This document shows positions 24,638 to 33,156 of a DNA stretch of 64,000 bases, one piece after another (the first letter of the stretch is position 1; the number at the start of each line of letters is the position of its first letter). Location of the stretch: assembly GCA_035296565.1 (NCBI GenBank), contig DATHAQ010000012.1, positions 1 to 64,000 on the forward strand, written 5' to 3'. The position numbers and the translations under genes are program-made. The notes beneath the pieces are model-generated. The model was not told the origin of the DNA and searched no databases. It worked only from the letters and a program-made list of their open reading frames with translations. This stretch comes from JACCZR01 sp035296565. Its GTDB lineage: Bacteria; Actinomycetota; Thermoleophilia; Solirubrobacterales; Thermoleophilaceae.

Positions 24638-25822
24638 TCATGTCAGGAATCTACGTGCTGCGGCGTGCGTCTCGCGTGGTGCCTCGAGCTGGGGCACGTG
24701 TCCGCAGCTCAACTCGAGGTGCTGCGCGGCGGGAAGCGCCTCCTGCACGTAGCGCATGAAGGCGATCGGCACCAGCGAGTCCTGGCGGCCCCATACGAAC
24801 AGCGACTCCGCCTGGAGGGTCGCCAGCCGCTTCCAGAAGCCGCGCTCGCCGTCGGGCTCGTCGAGGTAGATGTGGCGCGCCGCGGCGTAGAAGGCCGCGC
24901 GGCCGCGTGGTTCGAGAAAGGAGCGCAGGAAGTCGTCGACCCCCGCGGCGGTCCAGCCCTCCTGGGCGCCGGGAATCAGCCTCCGCACGATCTGCTCCAC
25001 CAGCCCGCGGGGCGCGGGCTGCAGCAGGCCCAGCTCAGGACGCACCAGCCGCAGTAGCGGGGCCCAGGGGCGGTCGCGCAGCCAGGCCAGTGCTGGGCTC
25101 AGCAGCACCAGCTTCCCGACGCGATCTGGGTACTGGAAGCCGGTCTCGATGGCGATTCGCCCGCCCATGCTGTTGCCGACCAGGTCGGCGCGATCGAGCT
25201 CGAGGGCGTCGAGCGCGGCCACCACCGTGCGGGCGAACCACTTCGCGTTGTAGGGCGCGCCGATGGGCTTGACGGAGTCGCCGAAGCCGGGAATGTCGAG
25301 CGCGATGACCCGGAAGTCGTCGCCGGCCAGGTCGGCGATCGTGGTCAGGAACGAGGCCTTCGTGCCGCCCAACCCGTGCAGGCAGATCAGCGGTCGCCCC
25401 GTCCCGCCCGAGGCCATGGCCAGCTCACCGCACTCGGTGCGCAGCTCGGAGAACTCGAGGCGGCCGGGCTCGCGGTTGCCGCTGGTGGCGGCGAGGAAGC
25501 CCACGCCGAGGTGGAGGTTGCGGCGCACCGACAGCCGCCCCCGCCGGAAGGCGGTCATGCCCGCGCGCACGTCGTGCTCGAGCTTCGCCCATGTGGCGGC
25601 GTCTGCGCGCAGCAGGGCATCGGGCTCGGCGGAGGAGGGCGCGCGCAGGGAGGCGCGGCGGTTGCGGATCAGCACGTCGTAGCTGCGCCGGCCGGTCACC
25701 TCCAGGCGGATGCGCGCCTTGCCGCCGGGGACGAAGAGCGCGGTCGGGTCGTAGCGCCGGACCAGTGCCTCGAGGGGAGTCTCCGGCGCCGGCGGGCGCG
25801 TCGCGGTGGCCATCCCTGCCAT
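24638..25822 (-). CDS. SCP2-like/alpha-beta hydrolase fusion protein
   Basis: The 394-residue protein has two parts. Residues about 15-115 resemble an SCP2 sterol-carrier fold (RIRLEVTGRRSYDVLIRN, DALLRADAATW). Residues 130-394 are an alpha/beta hydrolase: ICLHGLGGTKAS, nucleophile LVGNSMGGR, acid in VWGRQDSLVP and His in CGHVPQLE. The fusion suggests a hydrolase that presents a hydrophobic acyl or sterol substrate to its active site. A near-palindromic operator lies directly upstream, shared with the divergent TetR gene. Confidence 0.82.
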   Translation of the reverse strand: MAGMATATRPPAPETPLEALVRRYDPTALFVPGGKARIRLEVTGRRSYDVLIRNRRASLRAPSSAEPDALLRADAATWAKLEHDVRAGMTAFRRGRLSVRRNLHLGVGFLAATSGNREPGRLEFSELRTECGELAMASGGTGRPLICLHGLGGTKASFLTTIADLAGDDFRVIALDIPGFGDSVKPIGAPYNAKWFARTVVAALDALELDRADLVGNSMGGRIAIETGFQYPDRVGKLVLLSPALAWLRDRPWAPLLRLVRPELGLLQPAPRGLVEQIVRRLIPGAQEGWTAAGVDDFLRSFLEPRGRAAFYAAARHIYLDEPDGERGFWKRLATLQAESLFVWGRQDSLVPIAFMRYVQEALPAAQHLELSCGHVPQLEAPRETHAAARRFLT

Positions 25823-25826
25823 GCGG

Positions 25827-25847
25827 TACCCAAGGTTACCTGGGGTA
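25827..25847. promoter_or_regulatory. Probable TetR operator, 21-bp near-perfect palindrome
   Basis: The arms TACCC and GGGTA flank a core AGGTTACCT; only two paired positions and the centre break the symmetry. It lies 5 bases upstream of the hydrolase start and 23 bases upstream of the divergent TetR start, the standard place for autoregulation. Confidence 0.65.
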
Positions 25848-25869
25848 AGGCTCCGGGAAACCTGATTGT

Positions 25870-26511
25870 GTGTCCGTCGTGAGGATCGCGCGCCCCGTCC
25901 GAGAGCGGCAGATGCTGGCTGTGGCCCAACGGGTCTTCGCCGAGCGGGGGTTCAGGGCGGCCTCGGTGGACGCCATCGCCTCGGGTGCGGAGATCTCCAA
26001 GCCCATGCTGTATGCCTACTTCGGCTCCAAGGAGGGCCTCTACCGGGCTTGCATGCAGCGCTCGCGCGCCGCGCTGGTGGAGGCGCTGGACCGCGCGGCG
26101 GCCTCGGCCGAACAGCCCGACGCCCGGCTCTGGGCCGGCCTGCTCGCCTTCTTCGCCTTCGTCGAGGAGGAGCCGGACGCCTGGGCCATCCTCGCCGGGG
26201 AGGCCGGCGCCGGAGGCGGCGCGCTGGCGACCGACGGGGCGGAGGCCCGGCGCGAGATCGCGGCCACCGTGGGCGGCATGCTCCGCCACGCCGCGGCCGC
26301 CGAGGGCGCCGACGAGGCCGCGCTGGCGGCCACCGAGCCGCTGGGCCTGGCGCTGGTCGGCTCCGCGGAGTCGCTTTCGCGCTGGTGGCAACAGGACCCG
26401 GACCAGCCGCGCGAGGCGGTGGCCGGTCTGGCTATGAACTTCGCCTGGATGGGCCTCGGCCGCCTGGTGCGCGGCGAGAGCTGGTCACAGGGGATGCAGC
26501 TGCCCGGATAG
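25870..26511 (+). CDS. TetR-family transcriptional regulator
   Basis: The 213-residue protein has an N-terminal TetR HTH (FAERGFRAASVDAIASGAEI, then LYAYFGSKEGLY). The remaining residues form an alpha-helical ligand domain. The start may be GTG 25870 or 25879. It probably controls itself, the divergent SCP2/hydrolase and perhaps the fatty-acid genes that follow. The 3' end overlaps the convergent MaoC gene by 27 bases. Confidence 0.85.
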   Translation: MSVVRIARPVRERQMLAVAQRVFAERGFRAASVDAIASGAEISKPMLYAYFGSKEGLYRACMQRSRAALVEALDRAAASAEQPDARLWAGLLAFFAFVEEEPDAWAILAGEAGAGGGALATDGAEARREIAATVGGMLRHAAAAEGADEAALAATEPLGLALVGSAESLSRWWQQDPDQPREAVAGLAMNFAWMGLGRLVRGESWSQGMQLPG

Positions 26512-27258
26512 GTGCGGCTTGCCCTTGCGGGCGTCGTGAAGGGCGAAGTCGCGCTCTCCGGAGAAGGCGACCTTCGCCGGTAGCACCACGGGGGTCTTGA
26601 AGGTCACCTCGACGCGGTGCGGCTCGCGGGTGAGGTTCTCCAGCGAGGCCAGGCAGCGGGCCTTCAGCCACATTCCGTGGGCGATGGCGCCCGGCATGCC
26701 GAACAGCTTGGCCGTCACCCAGTGCATGTGGATCGGGTTCACGTCTCCGGATACCGAGGCGTAGCGGCGGCCGATGTCGCCCGGGACGTCCCAGATCGCG
26801 TTCGGCTCCGGGGGCTCGCTGCGCTCTTTCGAGGAGTCCGAGCCCTCGCCGCCGCCCTCGCGCTTGAGGTAGGTGCTCCAGCTCCTCCAGGAGTCGCCGA
26901 CCTCGGTGACCATGTCGAACTGGCGCCCCTTGGGGTGGTCGCGCAGGTCGGTGGCGCGCACGCGCACGGACACCGTCTCGCGGGCCTGCAGCGGGCGCTC
27001 CTGCTCGATCCGGTTCTCGATGTGCACCAGGCCGATCGCCCCGAAGGGAAAGTCGCGGCGGGTCATGAGCTCCATCTGCAGCGGGAAGCCGAGGATGTGG
27101 GGGTAGGTGACCGGGGCCTCGTCGCGCAGCCGAAAGCCGCAGACGCGGTCGTAGGCTGCGAGCCGTTCGCGGTCGATCTCGGCCTCTCTGCTCAGCTCGT
27201 CCTCCGGCAGCTCCTCGCCGCCGCCGGGGATCAGGGCCTTCAGGTAGAGCGTCTTCAC
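26485..27258 (-). CDS. MaoC-type (R)-hydratase/dehydratase, HtdX-like
   Basis: GTG 27258 overlaps the FabG stop (GTGA) and gives 257 residues. The protein is a double-hotdog type hydratase; the active-site region SGDVNPIHMHWVTAKLFGMP followed by AIAHGMWLKA holds the catalytic Asp and His. It should hydrate or dehydrate 2-enoyl/3-hydroxyacyl thioesters. The pairing with a FabG4-like reductase and a divergent thiolase matches the mycobacterial htdX-fabG4-fadA2 arrangement. Confidence 0.85.
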   Translation of the reverse strand: MKTLYLKALIPGGGEELPEDELSREAEIDRERLAAYDRVCGFRLRDEAPVTYPHILGFPLQMELMTRRDFPFGAIGLVHIENRIEQERPLQARETVSVRVRATDLRDHPKGRQFDMVTEVGDSWRSWSTYLKREGGGEGSDSSKERSEPPEPNAIWDVPGDIGRRYASVSGDVNPIHMHWVTAKLFGMPGAIAHGMWLKARCLASLENLTREPHRVEVTFKTPVVLPAKVAFSGERDFALHDARKGKPHLSGQLHPL

Positions 27259-28592
27259 GCGCCGAGGATGCTCTGGCCGTCCACGCGCACCACCTGGCCG
27301 TTGAGGCCCGCCGAGGCGGGGCTGGCCAGCCACGAGATGGTCTCGGCCACGTCCACGGGCAGGCCGCCCTGCACCATGCTGTTCATGCGCCGGCCCGCCT
27401 CACGCGTGAAGGTGGGCATGGCCGCGGTCATCTCGGTCTCGATGAAGCCCGGAGCCACGGCGTTGGCGGTGGCGGGGACATCTGCGAGCTGGGGCGCCAG
27501 CGACTGCACCATCCCGATCACGCCTGCCTTGCTCGTGCCGTAGTTGGTCTGCCCGGCGTTGCCGGCGATGCCGCTCTGGGAGGAGACGGAGACGATCGTC
27601 GCGCCGGGGCGCAGGACGTTCTGCTCGAGCAGGGCCTCGTTGATGCGCTCCTGGCTCGACAGGTTGATGTCGAGCACCATGTCCCACTGCTGGTCCTCCA
27701 TCTTGCCGAGCGTCTTGTCGCGCGTGACGCCGGCGTTGTGGACCACCACGTCCACGCCCCCGTGGCGCTCGAGCAGGTGCTTGGCCAGGGTGTCCGGCGC
27801 GCTGCGGTCGGTGATGTCGAGCTGGAGGGTCGAGCCGTCGATGCGGTTGGCCACCTCCGTGAGCGCCTCGCCCGCCTGTGGCACGTCCAGGCACACCACG
27901 TGCGCGCCGTCGCGCGCCAGGGTGGTGGCGATCGACTCGCCGATGCCGCGCGAGGCGCCGGTCACGAGAACGACCTTGCCGGCCAGCGGGCGGTCCCAGT
28001 CCTCGGGGATGGTTGGCTGGCCCTCGCCGATCCGGATCACCTGGCCCGACACGTAGGCCGACTTCGCGCCCAGCAGGAAGCGCAGTGTGGACTCGACGTT
28101 GCCCTCGGCGCCCGGCTTGACGTAGACGAGCTGTACCGCCGAGCCGTGGCGGACCTCCTTGGCCACCGAGCGGGTGAAGCCCTCCAAGGCACGCTGCGCG
28201 GTCGCCTCGCGGGCACTGCCGCAGTCCTCGGGCGGGGTCCCGAGGACCACGACTCGACCGTTGGTCTTCAGCTTGCGGATGACCGGGTGGAAGAACTCGT
28301 AGAGCGCGTGGAGGCGCTCGGAGCTGTCGATGCCGGTGGCGTCGTAGACGATGGCGCCGAGCTTGCGGTCACCCTCGGCGCTGTCGAGCACCTCGGCACC
28401 GATCGAGCGCATGACCGCGTTCACGGCCTCGGTCAGGCGGCTTTCGGCGGCCCCCCCGACCAGCGCGGGGCCGTCGAGAACGGGCTGCCCGGGCTCGAAG
28501 CGGCGCAGACGTGGGGGCTGCGGGAGACCGAGCTGCTTGGAGAGGAAGCTGCCCGGGCCGGAGAGGGCGAACGACTGGTAGCGGTCACTCAT
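27255..28592 (-). CDS. fabG: 3-oxoacyl-[ACP] reductase, high-molecular-weight FabG4 type
   Basis: ATG 28592 gives 445 residues, the length of FabG4-type reductases, about twice a normal FabG. The N-terminal 190 residues form a degenerate Rossmann domain. The C-terminal half is a full SDR: VTGASRGIGESIA, VHNAGVTRDKTLGKM, VSVSSQSGIAGNAGQTNYG with TSKAG, giving the Ser-Tyr-Lys set, and APGFIETEMT. It reduces 3-ketoacyl thioesters with NAD(P)H. It is translationally coupled to MaoC and divergent from the thiolase, with 37 bases between starts. Confidence 0.88.
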   Translation of the reverse strand: MSDRYQSFALSGPGSFLSKQLGLPQPPRLRRFEPGQPVLDGPALVGGAAESRLTEAVNAVMRSIGAEVLDSAEGDRKLGAIVYDATGIDSSERLHALYEFFHPVIRKLKTNGRVVVLGTPPEDCGSAREATAQRALEGFTRSVAKEVRHGSAVQLVYVKPGAEGNVESTLRFLLGAKSAYVSGQVIRIGEGQPTIPEDWDRPLAGKVVLVTGASRGIGESIATTLARDGAHVVCLDVPQAGEALTEVANRIDGSTLQLDITDRSAPDTLAKHLLERHGGVDVVVHNAGVTRDKTLGKMEDQQWDMVLDINLSSQERINEALLEQNVLRPGATIVSVSSQSGIAGNAGQTNYGTSKAGVIGMVQSLAPQLADVPATANAVAPGFIETEMTAAMPTFTREAGRRMNSMVQGGLPVDVAETISWLASPASAGLNGQVVRVDGQSILGA

Positions 28593-28629
28593 CGAGCCCG
28601 CCAGGCTACCGACAGATAACGTCTGGGCA

Positions 28630-29910
28630 ATGGCGCAGAGCATCAAGCCGGCAGCCGTCCTCGGCGGCAACCGCATCCCGTTCGCCCGCTCGGGCAAGTC
28701 CTACGCAGAGGCCTCCAACCAGGACATGCTCACCGCGACGCTCGATGGGCTGGTGGCCCGCTTCGGCCTCCAGGATGAGCGCATGGGGGAGGTGGTGGCC
28801 GGCGCCGTGCTCAAGCACGCCCGCGACTTCAACCTCACCCGCGAGTGCGTCCTGGGGAGCGCCCTTTCGCCCGCCACCCCCGCCTACGACGTCCAGCAGG
28901 CCTGCGACACGGGCATCGAAGCGGCGGTGCTGGTGGCCAACAAGATCGCCCTCGGCCAGGTCGACGCCGGCGTGGCCGGCGGGGTGGACACCACCTCCGA
29001 CGCGCCCCTGGGCGTCAACGACGACCTGCGGCGGATCATGATGGCCGCCAACAACACCAAGAGCACAGCGGAGCGGGCCAAGCTCGTGACCAAGATCCGG
29101 CCCGGCCACATCGTGCCCGACATGCCGCGCAACGCCGAGCCGCGCACCGGACTGTCGATGGGCGCCCACACCGCGCAGAGCGCCGAACGCTGGGGCATCA
29201 GCCGCGAGGAGCAGGACGAGCTGACGGTGCGCAGCCACCGACGCCTTGCCGCCGCGTATGACCGCGGCTTCTTCGACGACCTCGTCACGCCCTACCTCGG
29301 GCTCGAGCGCGACGAGACTCTGCGCCCCGACGCCTCCGAGGACAAGCTCGCCAAGCTCGAGCCGGTCTTCGGCGACGACGGCAACGGCACGATGACCGCC
29401 GGCAACTCGACGCCGCTGAGCGACGGCGCCTCCACGGTGCTGCTCTCGAGCGACGAGTGGGCCGAGGAGCACTCGCTACCGGTGCTCGCCCACCTGACCC
29501 ACGTACAGACCGCGGCCGTCGACTACGTGCACGGCGAAGAGGGGCTGCTCATGGCCCCGGCCTACGCCGTCGCGAAGCTGCTCGACAAGGCAGGCCTGTC
29601 GCTGCAGGACTTCGACTTCTACGAGCTCCACGAGGCCTTCGCTGCCCAGGTGCTGTTCACGCTCAAGGCCTGGGAGGACCCCGCGTTCTGCGCCGAGCGA
29701 CTCGGCCTCTCCGAGCCGCTGGGCTCGATCGACCGCGACAAGCTGAACGTGAACGGCTCCTCGCTCGCGGTCGGGCATCCCTTTGCTGCGACCGGCGGGC
29801 GGATCATCGCCACGGGGGCCAAGCTGCTCGCCGAGAAGGGCTCAGGCCGCGCGCTGGTCTCCATCTGCGCTGCGGGCGGGCAAGGCGTGGTCGCCATCCT
29901 CGAGCGGTAG
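28630..29910 (+). CDS. Acetyl-CoA acyltransferase (thiolase, FadA2/FadI-like)
   Basis: The 426-residue thiolase has the nucleophilic Cys in DVQQACDTGIEA (about residue 92). It has HEAFA in place of the common NEAFA, the catalytic His in VGHPFAATGG, and the second Cys in SICAAGGQG. The length and the RPGHIVPDMPRNAEPRTGLS segment fit the FadI/FadA2 subgroup that cleaves 3-ketoacyl-CoA in beta-oxidation. Its TAG stop overlaps the acyl-CoA dehydrogenase GTG (TAGTG), so the two are coupled. Confidence 0.9.
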   Translation: MAQSIKPAAVLGGNRIPFARSGKSYAEASNQDMLTATLDGLVARFGLQDERMGEVVAGAVLKHARDFNLTRECVLGSALSPATPAYDVQQACDTGIEAAVLVANKIALGQVDAGVAGGVDTTSDAPLGVNDDLRRIMMAANNTKSTAERAKLVTKIRPGHIVPDMPRNAEPRTGLSMGAHTAQSAERWGISREEQDELTVRSHRRLAAAYDRGFFDDLVTPYLGLERDETLRPDASEDKLAKLEPVFGDDGNGTMTAGNSTPLSDGASTVLLSSDEWAEEHSLPVLAHLTHVQTAAVDYVHGEEGLLMAPAYAVAKLLDKAGLSLQDFDFYELHEAFAAQVLFTLKAWEDPAFCAERLGLSEPLGSIDRDKLNVNGSSLAVGHPFAATGGRIIATGAKLLAEKGSGRALVSICAAGGQGVVAILER

Positions 29911-31283
29911 TGGCGTTCACGCTCGAGCTGACGGGCGCCCAGCACGGTCTGGTCGAGCGCACGCACCGCTTCGCGGCGGAGGTCGTCCGGCCGGTCGCCC
30001 AGCAGTACGACCACGACGAGGAGTTCCCCTGGGAGGTCCTCGAGCAGGCGGCTCAGGAGGGGTTCTACAACCCGCTCTTCTACCGCGATCTGATCGGCGA
30101 CCCGACCGGCCTCTCCCTGCCGCTGTTCATGGAGGAGCTGTTCTGGGGTTGCGCGGGGATAGGGCTGGCGATCGTCATGCCCGCGCTGGCGCTGTCGGCC
30201 ATGGCCCAGGCGGCCACCCCCGACCAGCTGCTGCGCTGGGCGCCGAACTGCTTCGGGAAGCCGGGCGACCTCAAGCTCGCCGCGCTGTGCATCTCCGAGC
30301 CCCAGGGCGGCAGCGACGTCAAGAACCTTCGGACCACAGCCACGCGCGACGGCGACGAGTGGGTGCTCGACGGGCACAAGATCTGGATCGGCAACGGCGG
30401 CATCGCGGATGTGCACGTGGTCAACGCGACCGTCGACCCCGAGCTCGGCCACCGCGGGCAGGCGCTGTTCGTGGTGCCGGGCGGGACGCCGGGCCTGGAG
30501 ATGGTCCGCAAGCTCGAGAAGCTGGGCTGCCGCGCCTCGCACACCGCCGAGCTGCGCTTCGAGGGCTGCCGCATCCCCGGCGACCACCTGCTCGGCGGCT
30601 ACTCGGCGCTCGAGAACCGCCTGAAGAAGGCCCGCGAGAGCGACGCGAGTAGCTCGCCCACGCTGGGCGCCTTCGAGCAGACCCGGCCGATGGTCGCCGC
30701 GCAGGCGCTGGGCATCGCCCGGGCCTCGCTCGAGCTTGCTCGCGACTACGCCGCCGAGCGCGAGGCGTTCGGCGAGCCGATCATCGAGAAGCAGGGGATC
30801 TCCTTCCAGCTGGCCGAAGTCGCTGCCGACCTGGACGCTGCGCGGCTTCTCACCTGGCGCGCGGCGTGGATGGCGGCCGAGAAGGTGCCCTGGCAGCACG
30901 GCGAGGGCTCGATGTCGAAGCTCAAGGCCTCCGAGACCGCGGTGCGAGCCAGCGAGCTGGCGGTCCAGGTCTGCGGCGGCTACGGCTACGTGCGCGACAA
31001 GCCCGCCGAGAAGTGGTACCGCGACGCCAAGCTCTACACGATCTTCGAGGGCACCAGCGAGATCCAGCGGCTGGTGATCGGGCGGGCGCTGCAGGAGGCT
31101 GCCGGTTCGGAACCGCTGCACCACCGCTTCCCGGGCCCTCGCAGCGGGATCTCCGCCTCCGTGGGCCGCGGCACCGAGACGCGCTCGAAGGCCGGTGCCC
31201 AGCTGACCAAGGGGATCCTGAAGGCGCCCTGGCTGCGTGAGTTCGCCCGCCTCACCCCCAACAACTTCTGGAGTGGCTCGTAG
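29910..31283 (+). CDS. Acyl-CoA dehydrogenase
   Basis: GTG 29910 gives 457 residues; upstream frame to 29457 is the thiolase in another frame. FAD-binding signatures are ALCISEPQGGSDVKNLRTTA and WVLDGHKIWIGNGG. The C-terminal signature VCGGYGYVRDKPAEKWYRDA precedes YTIFEGTSEIQRLVIG, where the catalytic Glu of this family sits. A C-terminal extension of about 60 residues follows. It introduces the alpha-beta double bond and passes electrons to ETF, whose genes are at 51.4-53.2 kb. The next gene overlaps by one base. Confidence 0.9.
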   Translation: MAFTLELTGAQHGLVERTHRFAAEVVRPVAQQYDHDEEFPWEVLEQAAQEGFYNPLFYRDLIGDPTGLSLPLFMEELFWGCAGIGLAIVMPALALSAMAQAATPDQLLRWAPNCFGKPGDLKLAALCISEPQGGSDVKNLRTTATRDGDEWVLDGHKIWIGNGGIADVHVVNATVDPELGHRGQALFVVPGGTPGLEMVRKLEKLGCRASHTAELRFEGCRIPGDHLLGGYSALENRLKKARESDASSSPTLGAFEQTRPMVAAQALGIARASLELARDYAAEREAFGEPIIEKQGISFQLAEVAADLDAARLLTWRAAWMAAEKVPWQHGEGSMSKLKASETAVRASELAVQVCGGYGYVRDKPAEKWYRDAKLYTIFEGTSEIQRLVIGRALQEAAGSEPLHHRFPGPRSGISASVGRGTETRSKAGAQLTKGILKAPWLREFARLTPNNFWSGS

Positions 31284-31957
31284 TGGCGGAGGGGCCCGGT
31301 TGGCACCCCGACCCGTGGAACGCTGCACAGCAGCGCTGGTGGGACGGGCAGCAGTGGACCGAGCACGTGCAGGGAAGCGCGGCTCCGCCGCCGCCCCCTG
31401 CGCGCCGCCGGCGCGGGCCGGTGATAGCGCTGGTGGCGGGCGCCGCCATCTTCGCCGTGCTGGCGCTCGCCCTGATCGTGTTCGTGGCGGCCGGCGCCTC
31501 CGGCGACAAGACCTTCGAAGAGCCCGAGTTCAGCATCCGGTTCGACTACCCGAGCGGGTTCTCCCGCCGCGACGTGCCCGAGGGCAACTCCGACGAGAAG
31601 ATCAGCCTCGCGATCGACGACAAGAACGGCATCGCCGTCTCCAAGTACGAGCAGGAAACGAGCGTCACCGAGGCCAACATCGGCTTCACCAGATCGGTGC
31701 TCGACGGAGTCGTGAGGCAGCTGAGCTCCGAGCCCGCCCCCTCCGGCAAGCGCGTGACCGTCGCGGGCCTGCCGGGCTTCGAGTACGAGTTCCCGATCAG
31801 GTCACTCTCGGGCGTGCGCAGCCGCTCGATCTTCCTCTTCCAGGGCCGCGACGAGTACCAGATCAACTGTCAGTTCGAACCAGGCCGGCGCAGCACGGTG
31901 ATGGAGGCCTGCGACCAGGCGCTCGACACGCTCGAGGTGGCGCGACCGGGGCGCTAG
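31283..31957 (+). CDS. DUF2510-domain membrane protein
   Basis: The 224-residue protein starts with a DUF2510 motif (GWHPDPWNAAQQRWWDGQQW), followed by a Pro/Arg linker and one membrane segment at about residues 45-70. The extracytoplasmic domain of about 150 residues contains EFSIRFDYPSGFSRRD, a PsbP/DUF1795-like start. The role is unknown. Start GTG overlaps the dehydrogenase stop. Confidence 0.75.
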   Translation: MAEGPGWHPDPWNAAQQRWWDGQQWTEHVQGSAAPPPPPARRRRGPVIALVAGAAIFAVLALALIVFVAAGASGDKTFEEPEFSIRFDYPSGFSRRDVPEGNSDEKISLAIDDKNGIAVSKYEQETSVTEANIGFTRSVLDGVVRQLSSEPAPSGKRVTVAGLPGFEYEFPIRSLSGVRSRSIFLFQGRDEYQINCQFEPGRRSTVMEACDQALDTLEVARPGR

Positions 31958-32007
31958 CGGGCGCGTTGAGCGCCGACCCCCGCGCCGAACGGCGGTCCCC
32001 CCCTCTC

Positions 32008-32037
32008 GAAAAACCCTCAGCCGCCTGAGCGTTTTTT
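32008..32037. terminator. Bidirectional terminator-like element, copy 1
   Basis: AAAAACCCTCAG and CTGAGCGTTTTTT form a stem around the loop CCGC, with A and T tracts on the two sides, so it could stop transcription in both directions. It lies 51 bases after the DUF2510 gene. Related elements are at 32173-32201 and 56327-56352. The 332-base gap 31958-32289 holds this and copy 2, and no gene was seen in it. Confidence 0.75.
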
Positions 32038-32172
32038 CGGTCGGGCCCCGCGGTCCCCCCAGCCTGTCGCCGACGGCGCCCCCCTTCCCGCCTCCTGCCG
32101 TTCCGGTCGCCTTGGGACAGCCGCCGGCCCCGCGGTTTTCGCTGGCCCGCCGAGCAGCGGTACCCCTCTGGG

Positions 32173-32201
32173 AAATCGCTCAGCCGCCTGAGCGTTTGTT
32201 T
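32173..32201. terminator. Terminator-like element, copy 2
   Basis: It repeats the CGCTCAG-CCGC-CTGAGCG hairpin with an A-rich left flank and TTTGTTT on the right. Sequence after both copies is also similar (TTTCGG, then GGGCC and CGCGG), so about 55 bp were duplicated 165 bases apart. Confidence 0.7.
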
Positions 32202-32289
32202 CGGCTGGGCCGCGGCCGCCCAGGCGGTTTTCTCCCCCTTTTCACACACGTGACCCACCCATGCGTCGCTGCGGCGGAGCATCGACGCC

Positions 32290-33156
32290 GTGCGGTGCGA
32301 GCGTGGCCAGACGACAATCGAGTGGACCGGGCTGGTGCTCTTCCTCGCCCTGGCGCTGGGCGCGCTCGCCGCCGTCGTCCCGTCGGTCAACGGGCGCTCG
32401 TTCGGCGGCTTTCTCACGCACCGCATCGTGTGCGCGATCAAGGGCGGCTGCGACGACGGCGACGCTCAACTCGCGCGCGCATACGGGAAGAGGAACGCGG
32501 AGCGGGTGCGCGAGCTGGCGCCGGACGTCGTCTACGAGCCGGGCGAGCCCTCGATCCCGGTCGACTACCGCGAGTGCCGAAGACGGGCCTGCTCGCAGAC
32601 GCCGAACGACCGGCGGCTGGATGCCCACCGCACGGAGGCCGGCCGGCAAGCCCCCGTCTTCACACACGTCGTGCGCCGCGGCGGGCGTACCTACATCCAG
32701 TACTGGTTCTACTACCCGGACTCGAACTCGACGGTCCTGGCTAGCGACAAGCTCTGGAACCTGAGCCCCGCGCTCCGGGCGGCGGGCCGCTACCCCGGCT
32801 ACCACCACGACGACTGGGAGAGCTACCAAGTGCGGGTAGAGCGCGACGGGCGCACCTTCGTGCGCGCCTCGTCACACCACGGCTACAAGGGCTGCAAGCG
32901 CTGCACCAACCGCTGGACGCGCTGGACGGGCTGGACGCGCGTGTCGAGGGGAAGCCACGCCGGTCACATCCCGCTGAACGGAAGCCGGCGCAAGTTGCCC
33001 GGGGTGAACCTGCGCGAGCGCACGACGACCGCGGACGGGATCCGGCTGGTGCCGCTCGAGCGCGTGGGCAAGCCTGGCTATCGGCCGCTGGATCCCGGCA
33101 TCAAGCCGCCCTGGCGCAAGGAAGTCTGGAGGGACCCGTCATCGAACGGCACCTAG
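32290..33156 (+). CDS. Pilin-like secreted protein with VPS62/DUF946-like domain
   Basis: The 288-residue protein starts at GTG 32290. The N-terminus CERGQTTIEWTGLVLFLALA has a type IV prepilin/TadE-like signal: Gly at the -1 position, Glu at +5, then a hydrophobic helix. The C-terminal region (IQYWFYYPDSN, then YPGYHHDDWESYQV and SSHHGYKGCK) resembles the HxxDWE-type VPS62/DUF946 beta domain. Together this suggests a protein exported by a pilin-type route and displayed at the surface. Function is not known. Confidence 0.7.
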   Translation: MRCERGQTTIEWTGLVLFLALALGALAAVVPSVNGRSFGGFLTHRIVCAIKGGCDDGDAQLARAYGKRNAERVRELAPDVVYEPGEPSIPVDYRECRRRACSQTPNDRRLDAHRTEAGRQAPVFTHVVRRGGRTYIQYWFYYPDSNSTVLASDKLWNLSPALRAAGRYPGYHHDDWESYQVRVERDGRTFVRASSHHGYKGCKRCTNRWTRWTGWTRVSRGSHAGHIPLNGSRRKLPGVNLRERTTTADGIRLVPLERVGKPGYRPLDPGIKPPWRKEVWRDPSSNGT

